Position numbers and translations under genes: made by a program. The notes under the pieces are model-generated. The model worked only from the letters and a program-made list of their open reading frames with translations, searched no databases and was not told the origin of the DNA. 64,000 nt of DNA from Methanomassiliicoccales archaeon LGM-DZ1 (GTDB lineage: Archaea; Thermoplasmatota; Thermoplasmata; Methanomassiliicoccales; Methanomethylophilaceae): positions 1,674,001 through 1,738,000 of the forward strand of contig CP115556.1 in NCBI GenBank assembly GCA_030168595.1, read 5' to 3'. Positions within the stretch are counted from its first letter, which is position 1, and each line of letters starts with the position of its first letter. Below are positions 15,731 through 25,474 of the stretch, piece by piece.

Positions 15731-17155
15731 TCAGACGGTCTTCGGCTTCTTGTAGTTGTAGTAAGCGTAGATCGCCTTGTAGAGGAGGTAGTCATCGGCT
15801 TTCGATGTGACCTCCAGGGGAGCGTGCATCGACAGGACGGGGACTCCCATGTCCACGGTGTCGAGGTTGTGGATCGATATGTCCACGGCGATGGTACCTC
15901 CGCCGCCGACATCGGTCTTGCCGAGCTCGCCGACCTGCCAGGGCACGTCGGCCTCCTTGAGGATGCCCCTGAGGTAGCCCATGACCTCCGCCGAGGCGTC
16001 GTTGGTCGAGTATTTCCCGCCGGCGCCGGTGTACTTGGACACGACAGGCCCCCTTCCGAGGAAGGAGCAGTTCTGAGGCTCGAAGGCCTCGGGCCATGCG
16101 GGGTCCACCGCGGCGTTGACATCGCAGGACAGGCACATGGATTTCCTCAGGACATGGCGGATGGGGAATCCCCATGCGGAAGCGACATCCTCCAGGAAAT
16201 CCTTCCAGAAGACGGACCTCATGCCGGTGGGGCCGTCGGAGCCGGTCTCCTCTTTGTCGGCGAAGACCATCATGGTGGTGAACTCAGGCTTCTTGGTGTC
16301 CATCTCGGCCTTGAACTGGGCGAAGGCGCAGACCTTGTCGTCCTGCCCGTAGGCCCCGACCATGGACCTGTCGAACCCGATGTCCATGGGCTCGTACGCA
16401 GGTATGGCGCAGAGCTCGGCGGACAGGAAGTCCTCCTCCTTGAACCCGTACTTCTCGTGCAGGATCTCCATGATGTTCAGCTTGACCTTCTGGGACACCT
16501 TGTCGTCCTTGAACGGCCAGGAGCCGATCAGGACGTTCAGCTGCTCGGCGTCGATGATCTTGTTGCCGGGCTTGGACACCTGGTCCCTCGCGAGGTGGGG
16601 CAGGAGGTCGGTGATGCAGAACCTCGGGTCGCCGGGCTCCTCTCCGACGCGCACTTTGATGGTCTTGCCGTCTGCCAGGGTGACGACGCCGTGCAGCGAC
16701 AGGGGGATGACGGTCCACTGGTACTTCTTGATCCCTCCGTAGTAGTGGGTCTTGAAGTATGCCATGTCGGTGGATTCGAAAAGGGGGTTGGGCTTGAAGT
16801 CGAGCCTGGGGCTGTCCACGTGGGCGACGCTGATCCTGACGCCCTCGGACACAGGCCTTTTCCCGAAGGTCATCAGGATGAGGTTCTTCCCGCGGTTGTT
16901 GAAGTAGACCTTGTCGCCGGCATCGTACTTGGTGCCGATCTTGAACTCCTTGTAGCCTGCCTTCTGGGCGAGCGGCAGCGTGTAGTCGAGTATCTCGCGC
17001 TCGGTCTTGTAATGCAGAAACTGCTTGTACTCCTCGGCGTAGTCCATAGCCTCGCGGAGGAGGCCGTTGTCGGCCTCTCCGACGATCTTGGGCTTCATGA
17101 GAAGCTCTTCTTCCAGTTTCTGGCCGGCGCTCTTCTCTTCTTTTTTGCTAGCCAT
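15731..17155 (-). CDS. M18 family aminopeptidase
   Basis: A cytosolic dinuclear-zinc aminopeptidase that removes N-terminal residues (M18 members often prefer acidic ones). The 474-residue length is usual. Metal-ligand regions are visible: VAHVDSPRLD near residue 93, DKEETGSDGPTG near 300 and the C-terminal PVLSMHAPLEV. GGGGTIAVDISIHN is also family-typical. Its start is divergent from the APC permease across a 318-bp region. Confidence 0.92.
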   Translation of the reverse strand: MASKKEEKSAGQKLEEELLMKPKIVGEADNGLLREAMDYAEEYKQFLHYKTEREILDYTLPLAQKAGYKEFKIGTKYDAGDKVYFNNRGKNLILMTFGKRPVSEGVRISVAHVDSPRLDFKPNPLFESTDMAYFKTHYYGGIKKYQWTVIPLSLHGVVTLADGKTIKVRVGEEPGDPRFCITDLLPHLARDQVSKPGNKIIDAEQLNVLIGSWPFKDDKVSQKVKLNIMEILHEKYGFKEEDFLSAELCAIPAYEPMDIGFDRSMVGAYGQDDKVCAFAQFKAEMDTKKPEFTTMMVFADKEETGSDGPTGMRSVFWKDFLEDVASAWGFPIRHVLRKSMCLSCDVNAAVDPAWPEAFEPQNCSFLGRGPVVSKYTGAGGKYSTNDASAEVMGYLRGILKEADVPWQVGELGKTDVGGGGTIAVDISIHNLDTVDMGVPVLSMHAPLEVTSKADDYLLYKAIYAYYNYKKPKTV

Positions 17156-17473
17156 GGATACTGGTGATGCCCAGCGGATATTTTACATAATCGTACCGAC
17201 GGGATATTTGTAGAAGGACAGACGGACCCGGTCCCCCTCAGGTGTTCCTGGCGTGAGACGCTTCTTTATCCATCATTATTAATGCTTTTCTTTTTATTTA
17301 TAATCGAAAATCCATCAAATATAAACATTACGGCTGATGGCATTAAAGTCTTAAATAGAGTGTAAAAAGGTTTTCTTACACGGCGGCGGCCCTCCCAGAA
17401 AGAAGGCCGCATAAACGGTCCGGCAGACCGTTCCGTTCCTCCGGGAACGGTGCGTCAAGTGTGTGTGGTAATA
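17156..17473. promoter_or_regulatory. 318-bp divergent region with APC permease leader
   Basis: No gene is seen. For the permease, TTAAATAG at 17351-17358 is a likely TATA box. An inverted repeat (GTGTAA/TTACAC, 17360-17381) overlaps the expected transcription start and could be an operator. Two adjacent perfect 7-bp hairpins follow in the leader (17414-17432 and 17433-17450). GTGGTA sits 3 bases before the ATG, a feature shared with mtbB, the EamA-type permease and mtmC. Confidence 0.5.
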
Positions 17474-18949
17474 ATGGCAGAAGAACAAGCCGAAGGCGGA
17501 TTGAAGCGTTCCGTGAGCTGGAAGCAGGGTCTGTTCATCGCGATGGGCGTTCCCATCCTGATCCTGCCTTCCCTGGCGGATGTCAGCAACATCGTATGGG
17601 GACTGTGCATCTTCGTTTGGACGATCTCGGTCCTGCAGGGCTTCCTGCAGAACATGGCGTACGGGGAGATGGTCACGGTGTTCCCGAAGGCCACCGGGCT
17701 TCCCGGGTGCGCGCAGACGGTTTTCAAGCCCAAAGACCCGAACAATCCCCATGACATGAGGAAGTTCATAGGCGCCTTCAGCGCCTGGTGCTACTGGTTC
17801 GCATGGTGCCCCGTGGTGGCGATATTCACCATGATGATCGGGGACTATCTCGTCCAGATGTTCGAGTGGGACATCGAGGGATGGACCTACCTCGGCCTTT
17901 ACATGGCCGTTGGGCTGATCATCGTCGCTGTGATGTATGTTCTCGGGGTAAGGGGCCTCGAGGGGGGAGCCAGGCTCGGGATGATCCTGGCTATCGTGTC
18001 TGTTATACCTATAATAATCATCGTTGCCGGTGCCTTCATCTCGGGGGAGTTCGAGTTCGCGAACATCACCGACAACATCACATCGCCCGACTGGAGCTGG
18101 GACTTCGAGGACATCGTCCTCCTGTTCGGATGCTTCGGGCTGGCCCAGTGGAGCGCCTGCGCATGGGAGACCGCGGCCATCTACGGCCCCGAATACGAGA
18201 ATCCCGGCAAGGACGTCCCCAAGGCGCTCTTCAGCTGCGGGATGATCTGCCTCTTCATGTACTTCTTCGTGTCTGTAGGCGTCTACGGATCGTTCGATCA
18301 GAGCGACCCGGACGATGCGGCGCTCATGACCAATGCCATCCTGGCGCCTCTCTCCGAGGCCGTCTTCGGGGACACCGGGAAGTACGTTGCCCTGTTCCTC
18401 CTGATCATCGCTATGGTGCTCGTCATCCAGACCGGGTTCCTCGGTTCCTCCAGGACGCTGTACTCGATGGCGGGCGAGGGGAACCTGCCCGAGTGGTTCG
18501 GGAAGGTCAACGGCAGGGGCATGCCGGCCAACGCCATGCTCTTCGTCTGTGTCTTCAACATGCTGCTGGTGTTCATCGTCGGATACAGCGGCTGCGTGGC
18601 CAAGTCCGGAGATACCAGTTCGACCATCCTATCGGCCTCGGCCATCGGGTACTGCCTCGCCAACGGCATCGCCCTCGCGGCGTTCGTCAAGTCCAGGCGG
18701 GACCCCGAGTTCAGGGACCTTCCGAGGCCGTACTCCGCGCCCAAGTGCTGGATCTATCCGATCGCCGCCATGGTGTTCGTGCAGTTCGTCCTGTGGTTCC
18801 CCTGCCTCGTGTACTGGAGCTACAACCTGGGGGACAGCATCACGCCCGCGATCATCGCAGGCATAATCCTCATCTGCTACCTGCCTCTATGGTGGATTGT
18901 TCAGACCAGAAGATTGGGCGGGACGGCCGAAGCCGAAGCATCCGACTGA
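17474..18949 (+). CDS. APC-family permease, candidate methylamine transporter
   Basis: A 491-residue integral membrane protein with about 12 helices of the amino acid/polyamine/organocation superfamily (GLFIAMGVPILILPS in the first helix, GSSRTLYSMAGEGNLPEWF in the family-conserved loop). It directly precedes the methylamine methyltransferase cluster, and its translation start (GTGGTAATAATGGC) is almost the same as those of the other permease and mtmC, which suggests shared control. Methanosarcina MtmP-type amine permeases are, to my knowledge, APC members. Amine uptake is therefore the best guess, but general amino-acid transport cannot be excluded. Confidence 0.75.
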   Translation: MAEEQAEGGLKRSVSWKQGLFIAMGVPILILPSLADVSNIVWGLCIFVWTISVLQGFLQNMAYGEMVTVFPKATGLPGCAQTVFKPKDPNNPHDMRKFIGAFSAWCYWFAWCPVVAIFTMMIGDYLVQMFEWDIEGWTYLGLYMAVGLIIVAVMYVLGVRGLEGGARLGMILAIVSVIPIIIIVAGAFISGEFEFANITDNITSPDWSWDFEDIVLLFGCFGLAQWSACAWETAAIYGPEYENPGKDVPKALFSCGMICLFMYFFVSVGVYGSFDQSDPDDAALMTNAILAPLSEAVFGDTGKYVALFLLIIAMVLVIQTGFLGSSRTLYSMAGEGNLPEWFGKVNGRGMPANAMLFVCVFNMLLVFIVGYSGCVAKSGDTSSTILSASAIGYCLANGIALAAFVKSRRDPEFRDLPRPYSAPKCWIYPIAAMVFVQFVLWFPCLVYWSYNLGDSITPAIIAGIILICYLPLWWIVQTRRLGGTAEAEASD

Positions 18950-18962
18950 CCGAAACATCTTC

Positions 18963-18980
18963 CGGCGCCTCCGGGCGCCG
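18963..18980 (+). terminator. Terminator of the APC permease gene
   Basis: CGGCGCC and GGCGCCG pair around TCCG, followed by ATTCCTTTTTCTTT. Confidence 0.7.
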
Positions 18981-19452
18981 ATTCCTTTTTCTTTGCCTAT
19001 TATATATTATAGGAGAGAGACTAAGAGAGGAACCGCTTCCGGGCGGTTCCTGTTCGATGGTTATATCATTCATCCAATAATGCGAGTTCCGTATGGATGC
19101 TTTTGGACGGCGGCCGAAAAGGATCGGAATCGGCCCCCTAAATTGATTTTATTTGTACACTGGAGCATGACTGCTTAAAATGCCCAACAAATGTACATTG
19201 TTTAGTAAAACCACAATACAAATATCTAAGATATTATTAATCAGCAATTAATCTGAAGGAGGCAATCTGCGGGGATAAACGGCATAACAAAAGAGGGAAA
19301 TTATACTGCATTTAATGAAGGTTATATAATCCATCCAACAGTATATATACATTACTAATTATCGAATGGGATTATCCGATAAAACTAATATAAAAACATT
19401 TATACGAATGCTCACTCAAGGTTAAATACATCCAAGTGAGTGCTTAGCCCAA

Positions 19453-19479
19453 CGGTTGAATCTCAACCGACTAGAGGAG
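19453..19479 (+). promoter_or_regulatory. Leader hairpin plus CTAGAGGAGA ribosome-binding site of mtbC
   Basis: CGGTTGA-ATC-TCAACCG forms a perfect hairpin immediately followed by ACTAGAGGAGA and the ATG. The mttC leader (23175-23209) has the same arrangement, a perfect hairpin and then CTAGAGGAGA, with a different stem sequence. A shared translational control element for corrinoid proteins is possible. Confidence 0.5.
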
Positions 19480-19484
19480 AGAAA

Positions 19485-20126
19485 ATGGCAGATTTTGAAA
19501 ACGAGAAAAAAGCCCTGCATGACGCAATGGTCGCATACAAGGTTCCCGGGATCCTTGACGCGGTCGAGAAGGCCCGCGCCGCCGGGATGAACGCCAACGA
19601 CATCATCAACGCCATGGGTGACGGGATGACCGACGTCGGAGTCCTCTTCGAGAGGGGGAAGCTCTTCCTCCCGCACGTCCTGTCCGCCGCGGCCGGAATG
19701 ACCAAGGCCATGGAGACCCTCAACAAGGACCTCGCCGCCCAGGGAGGCGCCGAGACCAAGAAGAAAGGCGTCGCCGTCATGGGGACCGTCGAGGGAGATG
19801 TCCACGACATCGGCAAGTCGATCTGCTCCACCATGCTCCAGTGCGCAGGGTTCGAGGTGCACGACCTCGGCCGCGACGTCCCGAAGCAGAAGTTCGTCGA
19901 CGAGGTCGCCGCCGGAGCCGGCTACTGCGGGATGTCCGCCCTCATGACCACCACCATGACCGTCATGAAGGACGTCATCGGCATGCTCAAGGACGCAGGC
20001 CTCCGCGACAAGACCGTCGTCATGGTCGGCGGAGCCCCCATCACCCAGTCCTACTGCGACAAGATCGGCGCGGACATCTACGGAGAGTCCGCCTCCGAGA
20101 CTGTCTCGAAGGTCAAGGACCTTTGA
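19485..20126 (+). CDS. mtbC: Dimethylamine corrinoid protein MtbC
   Basis: A 213-residue corrinoid-binding protein that accepts the methyl group from dimethylamine via MtbB. The N-terminal four-helix cap is followed by a Rossmann B12 domain with D-x-H-x-x-G (GDVHDIG; axial ligand His107), SALMTTT and VGGAPIT. I start at MADFENEKK because of the strong Shine-Dalgarno just upstream. The specificity is inferred from its place 56 bp before mtbB. Confidence 0.93.
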   Translation: MADFENEKKALHDAMVAYKVPGILDAVEKARAAGMNANDIINAMGDGMTDVGVLFERGKLFLPHVLSAAAGMTKAMETLNKDLAAQGGAETKKKGVAVMGTVEGDVHDIGKSICSTMLQCAGFEVHDLGRDVPKQKFVDEVAAGAGYCGMSALMTTTMTVMKDVIGMLKDAGLRDKTVVMVGGAPITQSYCDKIGADIYGESASETVSKVKDL

Positions 20127-20182
20127 AGGGACCGCAGGATCGAATCAAAACCTCTAATCATACTCTCAACCAAGTGGTACCT

Positions 20183-21592
20183 ATGGCAGCACAGGAATAT
20201 TACACCAGAATGGGAGACGGCAAGAGAGTCACCATGACCAAAGAGCAGATCATGGCCGACATCCAGGCCGGTACCGCGGACGCCGCGGACATGGGGTCCA
20301 TCCCCGCACTGACCGATGATGACATGGCGAGGATCGCCGACATCATCATGGACAAGAACAGGGTCGTATCCGTCGAGCCCGGGAACGAGGTCGTCCTGAC
20401 CTACGATATCGGACAGCTTGACTTCACCGGCGACAACGGGAACTCCGGAAACGGAGTCGACATGGGCAGGCTCGAGGCCGCTCTCCTCCACGAGAGGGCG
20501 CTCGGCGCCGACACCTTCGAGCTCGCGCACTCTGACTACTCGATCAAACCCGTGAAGCCTGTCATCGCTATGGAGATGCAGACCATGGAGGAGATCCAGC
20601 AGGAGATCGTCGCGCCTTACTTCTACGGCGCGATGCCCAACATGGGACTCTACTACGCCCCTGACGGACCCTACGGGAACCCCGCCGACCTGATGAGGGA
20701 GTTCAAGATCGACGAGTCCATGCAGCAGTCCGAGCTCGCTTCCGAGCACATGGCCCGCGACATCGAGTACGTCGGGAACAAGATCCTCTCCGCCGGTGCC
20801 GACGGTTTCGACTTCGACACCATGGCATCCGCGGGAGATGCAGACTTCGTCGGCGGCCTCAAGGGCGTCGAGGCCCTCAGGAAGGCCAACCCCCTGGCAT
20901 ACATCAACACCGGAATGGCCGGAGAGTCCGTCATGGGAATCCACGGCGGCATCGAGTTCCACGGGAAGACCGTGGCCGGAATGTTCCCCCACCAGCAGGT
21001 CAAGATGTGCGAGGAGGCCGGAGCCAACGTCTTCGGTGCCGTCTGCAACACCAACACCAGCAAATCGCTCGCCTGGAACATGGCCCGCGCCGTCACCTTC
21101 GTGAAGGAGTGCGTCAAGCAGGCCAACATACCTGTGCACTGCGACCTCGGAATGGGCGTCGGAGGAATACCCATGTTCGAGACCCCGCCGATCGACGCTG
21201 TCTCCAGGGCCAGCAAGGCCATGGTCGAGATCGCGCACTGCGACGGTGTCTAGATCGGAGTCGGGGACCCTGTCGGAATGGACATGGCCCACATGATCGC
21301 CTCCGGAATGGGCGGAATCCGCACCGCGGGAGACCTCGTCGCCCGCATGGAGTACGCGAAGAACATGAAGGTCGGCGCTGCCAAGGAGTACGTCGCCAAG
21401 AAGCTCGGTGTCTCGACCCTCGAGATCGCCGACGAGCACGTCATGAGGGAGCTCAGGGAGGACCTCGGAATCGGAGTCGTCACCGGAGTGCCCGGCGCGC
21501 CCAGGGGAATCGCGGCCAAGATGAACATCGAGAAGCTGCTCGGAATCAAGATCAACAGCTGCGAGAAGTTCAGGCAGAGCCTCAAGAACTAA
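20183..21592 (+). CDS. mtbB: Dimethylamine methyltransferase MtbB (pyrrolysine at 357)
   Basis: Transfers a methyl group from dimethylamine to MtbC. The 469-residue product is full length only if the in-frame TAG at 21251-21253 is read as pyrrolysine (Pyl357). Both sides match MtbB: RMGDGKR at the start, [24 protein letters not shown] before the amber, IGVGDP directly after it, and INSCEKFR at the end. The flanking context DGV-Pyl-IGVGDP is that of Methanosarcina MtbB (Pyl356). The gene ends in TAA. The start ATG has GTGGTA upstream. Confidence 0.97.
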
Positions 21593-21629
21593 ACCTAATC
21601 ATTAACGCTTAAGAAGGAGGAAGAAAACA

Positions 21630-23144
21630 ATGGGAGTTATTGTACCCGAGTACCCCGCTCAGACTCAGCTGAACGGAATCAAATTCGAGCTTTTCACCGA
21701 CGACGAGATCCGCAGGATCGACATGGCCACCAGGGATGTCCTGGAGACCTACGGCGTCCAGGTGTCCGACGAGGAAGGCCGCCAGATCTTCAAGAAGGCC
21801 GGCTGCCCCGTCGACGAGGCGACCCACATGGTCAAGATCCCCGGCCACGTCCTCGACATGGCCCTCGCCACCGTCCCCAAGAAGTTCTACTGCTACGGCA
21901 GGGACGAGAGCAGGACCTTCTCCCAGGAGTGGAAAGGCAAGGTGCACTACACCTGCTTCGGAACCGGTATCCAGGTCTGCGACTACAAGGGACACGGCAA
22001 ATACGAGACCAGGGACTCCAACGAGGAGGACCTCGCCAACATCGCGAGGCTCTGCGACTGGTGCGACGGCCTCTCCTACTTCTCCCTGCCTGTTTCCGCA
22101 AGGAACTGGGCCGGAAAGGGTGCCGAGGATGTCCACGAGCTCCTGACCTCCCTGAAGAACACCACCATGCACTTCCACCACATCGACCCCGTCGCCGGCA
22201 ACGTCGAGTTCTACCGCGACATGGTCCTCGCCTACTACCACGGCGACGAGGCCCAGGCCCGCGCGAAGCCCATCATGTCCATGCTGGTCTGCCCGACCTC
22301 CCCGCTGGAGCTGTCCTACAACGCGTCCCAGTGCATCATCAAGGGAGCCAGGTACGGCATCCCGGTGAACGTCCTGTCCATGGCCATGGCCGGAGGATCC
22401 TCCTCCGTCTTCCTGGCCGGAACCCTCGTCACCCACAACGCTGAGGTCCTGTCCGGTATCGTGCTCTCCCAGCTCGCCTGCCCCGGCGCGAAGGTCTGGT
22501 ACGGATCCTCGACCACCACCTTCGACCTCAAGAGGGGAACCGCTCCTGTCGGATCCCCCGAGCTCGGCCTGATCTCCGCGTCCGTCGCGAAGCTCGGCCA
22601 GTACTACGGAATGCCCGTCTTCACCGCCGGTATGTAGACCGACGCCAAGGTGCCCGACGGACAGGCCGGACACGAGAAGACCATCACCTCCCTCGCAGCC
22701 GCCCTCGCCGGTGTCAACATGATCTACGGCAGCGGAATGCTGGAGCTCGGAATGACCTTCTCCCTCGAGCAGATGGTCATCGACAACGATATCATCCGCA
22801 TGGAGAGGAGGTTCATGGAGGGTGTCCCCGTCACCGACGAGACCCTCGCCGTCGACGCCATCAAGGAGATCGGAGTCGGGAACGACTTCATCGCCCACCC
22901 CTCCACCATGGAGAACATCGAGCTCGCTTCCGACCCCCTGGTCTTCAACAGGCTCATGCTCGGAGACTGGAGGAACGCTGGTTACAAGGACGCCGCCGAT
23001 GCCGCCCACGACATCGTCGTCGATGTCCTGAAGAACCACGAGGTCAAGCCCATCGAGGCCGATGTGCTCGCCAAGATGGAGGAGATCGCGAAGAAGGCCG
23101 ACCAGGCATACCTGAAGAGGGCTGCCCAGGAGGAGAGCCAGTAA
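21630..23144 (+). CDS. mttB: Trimethylamine methyltransferase MttB (pyrrolysine at 336)
   Basis: Transfers a methyl group from trimethylamine to MttC. The 504-residue product reads through the in-frame TAG at 22635-22637 (Pyl336), close to position 334 of Methanosarcina MttB. Typical blocks are [15 protein letters not shown] before the amber and [14 protein letters not shown] after it, and [15 protein letters not shown] further on. A good Shine-Dalgarno (AAGGAGGAAG) precedes ATG 21630. It is 37 bp from mtbB and 73 bp from mttC. Stop is TAA. Confidence 0.97.
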
Positions 23145-23174
23145 ACAGTAAGGGGGGAACCCCGAAACCTTTTA

Positions 23175-23209
23175 CCTCCGGGCCCGCCCGGAGGGTTCAT
23201 CTAGAGGAG
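23175..23209 (+). promoter_or_regulatory. Leader hairpin plus CTAGAGGAGA of mttC
   Basis: CCTCCGGG and CCCGGAGG pair with a 4-base loop (23175-23194). CTAGAGGAGA follows, then ATG 23218. This is the same layout as before mtbC. The hairpin could also attenuate or process the transcript between mttB and mttC. Confidence 0.5.
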
Positions 23210-23217
23210 AAATAGAA

Positions 23218-23865
23218 ATGAGTCAGGAACTTAACGACAGGGCCATCAAAGCTGTGATGACCTACAACATCAACGAGTCCAAGAAAGTCGCCCAGGACGC
23301 CCTCGACCAGGGAGCGGACCTCGTCGACCTGATCCAGAACGGATACACCGTCGGCATCAACAAGGTCGGAGACCTCTACGAGCAGAAGAAGCTCTTCCTC
23401 CCCCACATCATGGCCGCCGCTAACGCCATGAACGCGGGAGTCGACCTGCTGACCCCCCACCTCGGCGACAAGTCGGACAAGACCGAGTCCCTCGGCAAGT
23501 TCGTCATCTGCACCATCGAGGGAGACATCCACTCGATCGGGAAGGACATCGTCGCCATCATGCTGAAGGTCGCCGGGTTCGATGTCATCAACCTCGGCAG
23601 GGACATCCCCCTGAAGCAGATCGCCCAGGCCGTCGCCGACAACAACGCCGTCGCCGTCGGGACCTCCGCCCTCATGACCTCCACCATGGTCAACCAGAAG
23701 GCCTTCGAGGAGATCATGAAGAAGCAGGGACTCAAGGGCAAGTGCCTCACCAACGTCGGCGGGGCCCCTGTCACCCAGGACTGGGCCGACGAGATCGGAG
23801 CGGATGTCTACTCCGAGAACGCCCAGGACTGCGTTGCCAAGATGGTCAAGGCCGTGAAGGGCTGA
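23218..23865 (+). CDS. mttC: Trimethylamine corrinoid protein MttC
   Basis: A 215-residue corrinoid protein, partner of MttB. It has an N-terminal helical cap, then EGDIHSIGKD (axial ligand His105), GTSALMTST and NVGGAPVT. Compared with MtbC and MtmC it has the slightly different C-T-I-E-G-D-I-H start of the B12 motif. The assignment to trimethylamine rests on its place directly after mttB. Confidence 0.94.
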   Translation: MSQELNDRAIKAVMTYNINESKKVAQDALDQGADLVDLIQNGYTVGINKVGDLYEQKKLFLPHIMAAANAMNAGVDLLTPHLGDKSDKTESLGKFVICTIEGDIHSIGKDIVAIMLKVAGFDVINLGRDIPLKQIAQAVADNNAVAVGTSALMTSTMVNQKAFEEIMKKQGLKGKCLTNVGGAPVTQDWADEIGADVYSENAQDCVAKMVKAVKG

Positions 23866-23953
23866 TCATTTCCCGCGCCCTCCGCTTCACGGCGGGGGGT
23901 GCCAAACCCCTTAGGCTCGCGGCGCCGGCTTGAAAGCCGCGGTGTGTGGTAAT

Positions 23954-25474
23954 ATGGCAGAGAACATCAAGCCTCAGGCTAATCCGGCCGATTACAGGCC
24001 GAACGAAACGCCTGTCGATATCGAGACCCTCGTGAAGGCGGATCACAAGAAGAAGATCCGTTTCGGTCTCATCATGGGAATCCTTTGCGCGCTGTACTGG
24101 GGAGTGTGGTATGTCCCCGGGTACGCCGTATACGACCTTCCCGACCTTCTCAACAGTCTTTCAGCTAATCTCACAGAGAACCATCCCAGCCTCAGCACGG
24201 ATGCGAACACGCTCATGGTATGCGTGTTCCTCACCGGCCTCAACGCCATCGCCTGCGCTCTGGTGCTGTTCATCTGGAACGGCGCCCTGGGAAAGCTCCC
24301 CGAGTTCCACAGGACCCTTGTGGAGTTTAAGGCGGCCAGCAAGTACTTCCTCCTCGCGGGGATCTGCGGCGCCTGTGCTGTCTCGGGAACTTATATCGCT
24401 GCAACTTTCCTCAGCCCCGGTTTCGCGGCCATCGCCGGCCTGCTGTATCCTATAATCGGGACCACTATGTCCGTCCTGTACCTGAAGCAGAAGGTCTCCA
24501 AGAGGGGATACCTGGCTATCATCGTGCTGCTGGCGGGCGGTATCACTCTCTACTCCGGAACCCTCATCGCCGGGAACACCGACAGCTCCAACCCCACGCT
24601 CGGAGCGATCGGAGGTATCATGGCGGCAGTCGGATGGGGATTCGAAGGTGTCGTCGCCGGAAAGGCGCTCGATATCTGCGAGCCCGATGTCGGGCTTCAC
24701 CTCAGGTTCTGCTTCGAGGCGCTCTTCTGGATCATCGTCATGCTCATCTTCACCGGATGCGGCTACAACCTGTTCTACTCCATCGGAGATGTCTTCGGCG
24801 ACCCCGCGGACTTCGTCGTCGTGCTCATGCTGGGTCTTTCCTTTGCATGGTGCTACGTCACGTGGTACAAGTCGTTCCCGTTCCTGGGAGTGGCCAGAGG
24901 GCAGGCCGTCGGAAGCCTGTACGCCGCCTGCGCGGTCATCTTCCTGATCATCTTCTTCGGACCCGAGGACGCACTCGGATACGATGACGATTCTATGGCG
25001 CTCATCGTCGGCTCGACCATCGCCGGGCTGATCATCTGCCTCATCGGGAGCTTCCTCATCGCCACCGAAGACAGCGAAGGGCTCGTCAGCCTCAGGGCCG
25101 AGAACGAGCCTGCCGATGAGAACGGGCACGCTGCGAACACCGTCGAGCCTATGGACGACCACGGCAAGATCATCAGGAAGGCGCCGATCAAGTTCCGCCT
25201 GATGCAGATCCTCGAGAACGGGGGCCCGCAGTGGAGCTACGAGGTCGTCGACAAGCTGTGCGAAGAGTACGGCATGAAGTCCGAGCACGACAAGCACATG
25301 GTGAACTACGACCTGATCGAGATGACCTCGGCCGGATTCCTCAGGGAAGAAGGCTACGAGATCGACACCGAGGGCAAGCTGAACAAGGACCACCTCCTCG
25401 TGAAGTACGCCATCACCGATCTCGGGATCACCACCATCGACGAGCTCAAGACGAAGGTGAGACACTATGAGTAA
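23954..25474 (+). CDS. EamA/DMT-type transporter with a C-terminal soluble domain, candidate amine permease
   Basis: A 506-residue protein. The first 390 or so residues hold about ten helices in the drug/metabolite transporter pattern (IMGILCALYWGVWYV; IAGLLYPIIGTTMSVLYL; GGIMAAVGWGFEGVVAGK). The last 90 or so residues form a charged soluble domain (KFRLMQILENGGPQWSYEVVDKL, then MVNYDLIEMTSAGFLREEGY) that looks like a winged helix. Position between mttC and mtmC and the GTGGTAATATGGC start shared with the APC permease point to amine uptake. The stop codon overlaps a small membrane-peptide gene by 8 bp. Confidence 0.75.
   Translation: MAENIKPQANPADYRPNETPVDIETLVKADHKKKIRFGLIMGILCALYWGVWYVPGYAVYDLPDLLNSLSANLTENHPSLSTDANTLMVCVFLTGLNAIACALVLFIWNGALGKLPEFHRTLVEFKAASKYFLLAGICGACAVSGTYIAATFLSPGFAAIAGLLYPIIGTTMSVLYLKQKVSKRGYLAIIVLLAGGITLYSGTLIAGNTDSSNPTLGAIGGIMAAVGWGFEGVVAGKALDICEPDVGLHLRFCFEALFWIIVMLIFTGCGYNLFYSIGDVFGDPADFVVVLMLGLSFAWCYVTWYKSFPFLGVARGQAVGSLYAACAVIFLIIFFGPEDALGYDDDSMALIVGSTIAGLIICLIGSFLIATEDSEGLVSLRAENEPADENGHAANTVEPMDDHGKIIRKAPIKFRLMQILENGGPQWSYEVVDKLCEEYGMKSEHDKHMVNYDLIEMTSAGFLREEGYEIDTEGKLNKDHLLVKYAITDLGITTIDELKTKVRHYE

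Larger units (their letters stand above)
18950..19484. promoter_or_regulatory. 535-bp AT-rich region upstream of mtbC
   Basis: No convincing gene. It starts with the permease terminator (18963-18980), followed by hairpins at 19029-19050 (8-bp arms) and 19112-19135 (6-bp arms). The mtbC promoter is probably ATTTATAC at 19398-19405. CACTCA and TGAGTG (19413-19442) flank the expected transcription start. A perfect 7-bp hairpin (19453-19469) and CTAGAGGAGA (19470-19479) precede the ATG. The unusual length fits a regulated promoter. Confidence 0.5.

Noticed and set aside
18950-19484. A hidden gene in the 535-bp gap upstream of mtbC
   Set aside because: No frame has a credible start, composition or similarity, even with TAG as sense; hairpins and promoter-like sequence explain it better.
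20183-23144. mtbB and mttB as split or broken genes because of internal TAG
   Set aside because: The amber codons are at the known pyrrolysine positions, sequence on both sides matches the family, and pylTSCD is in the same island.
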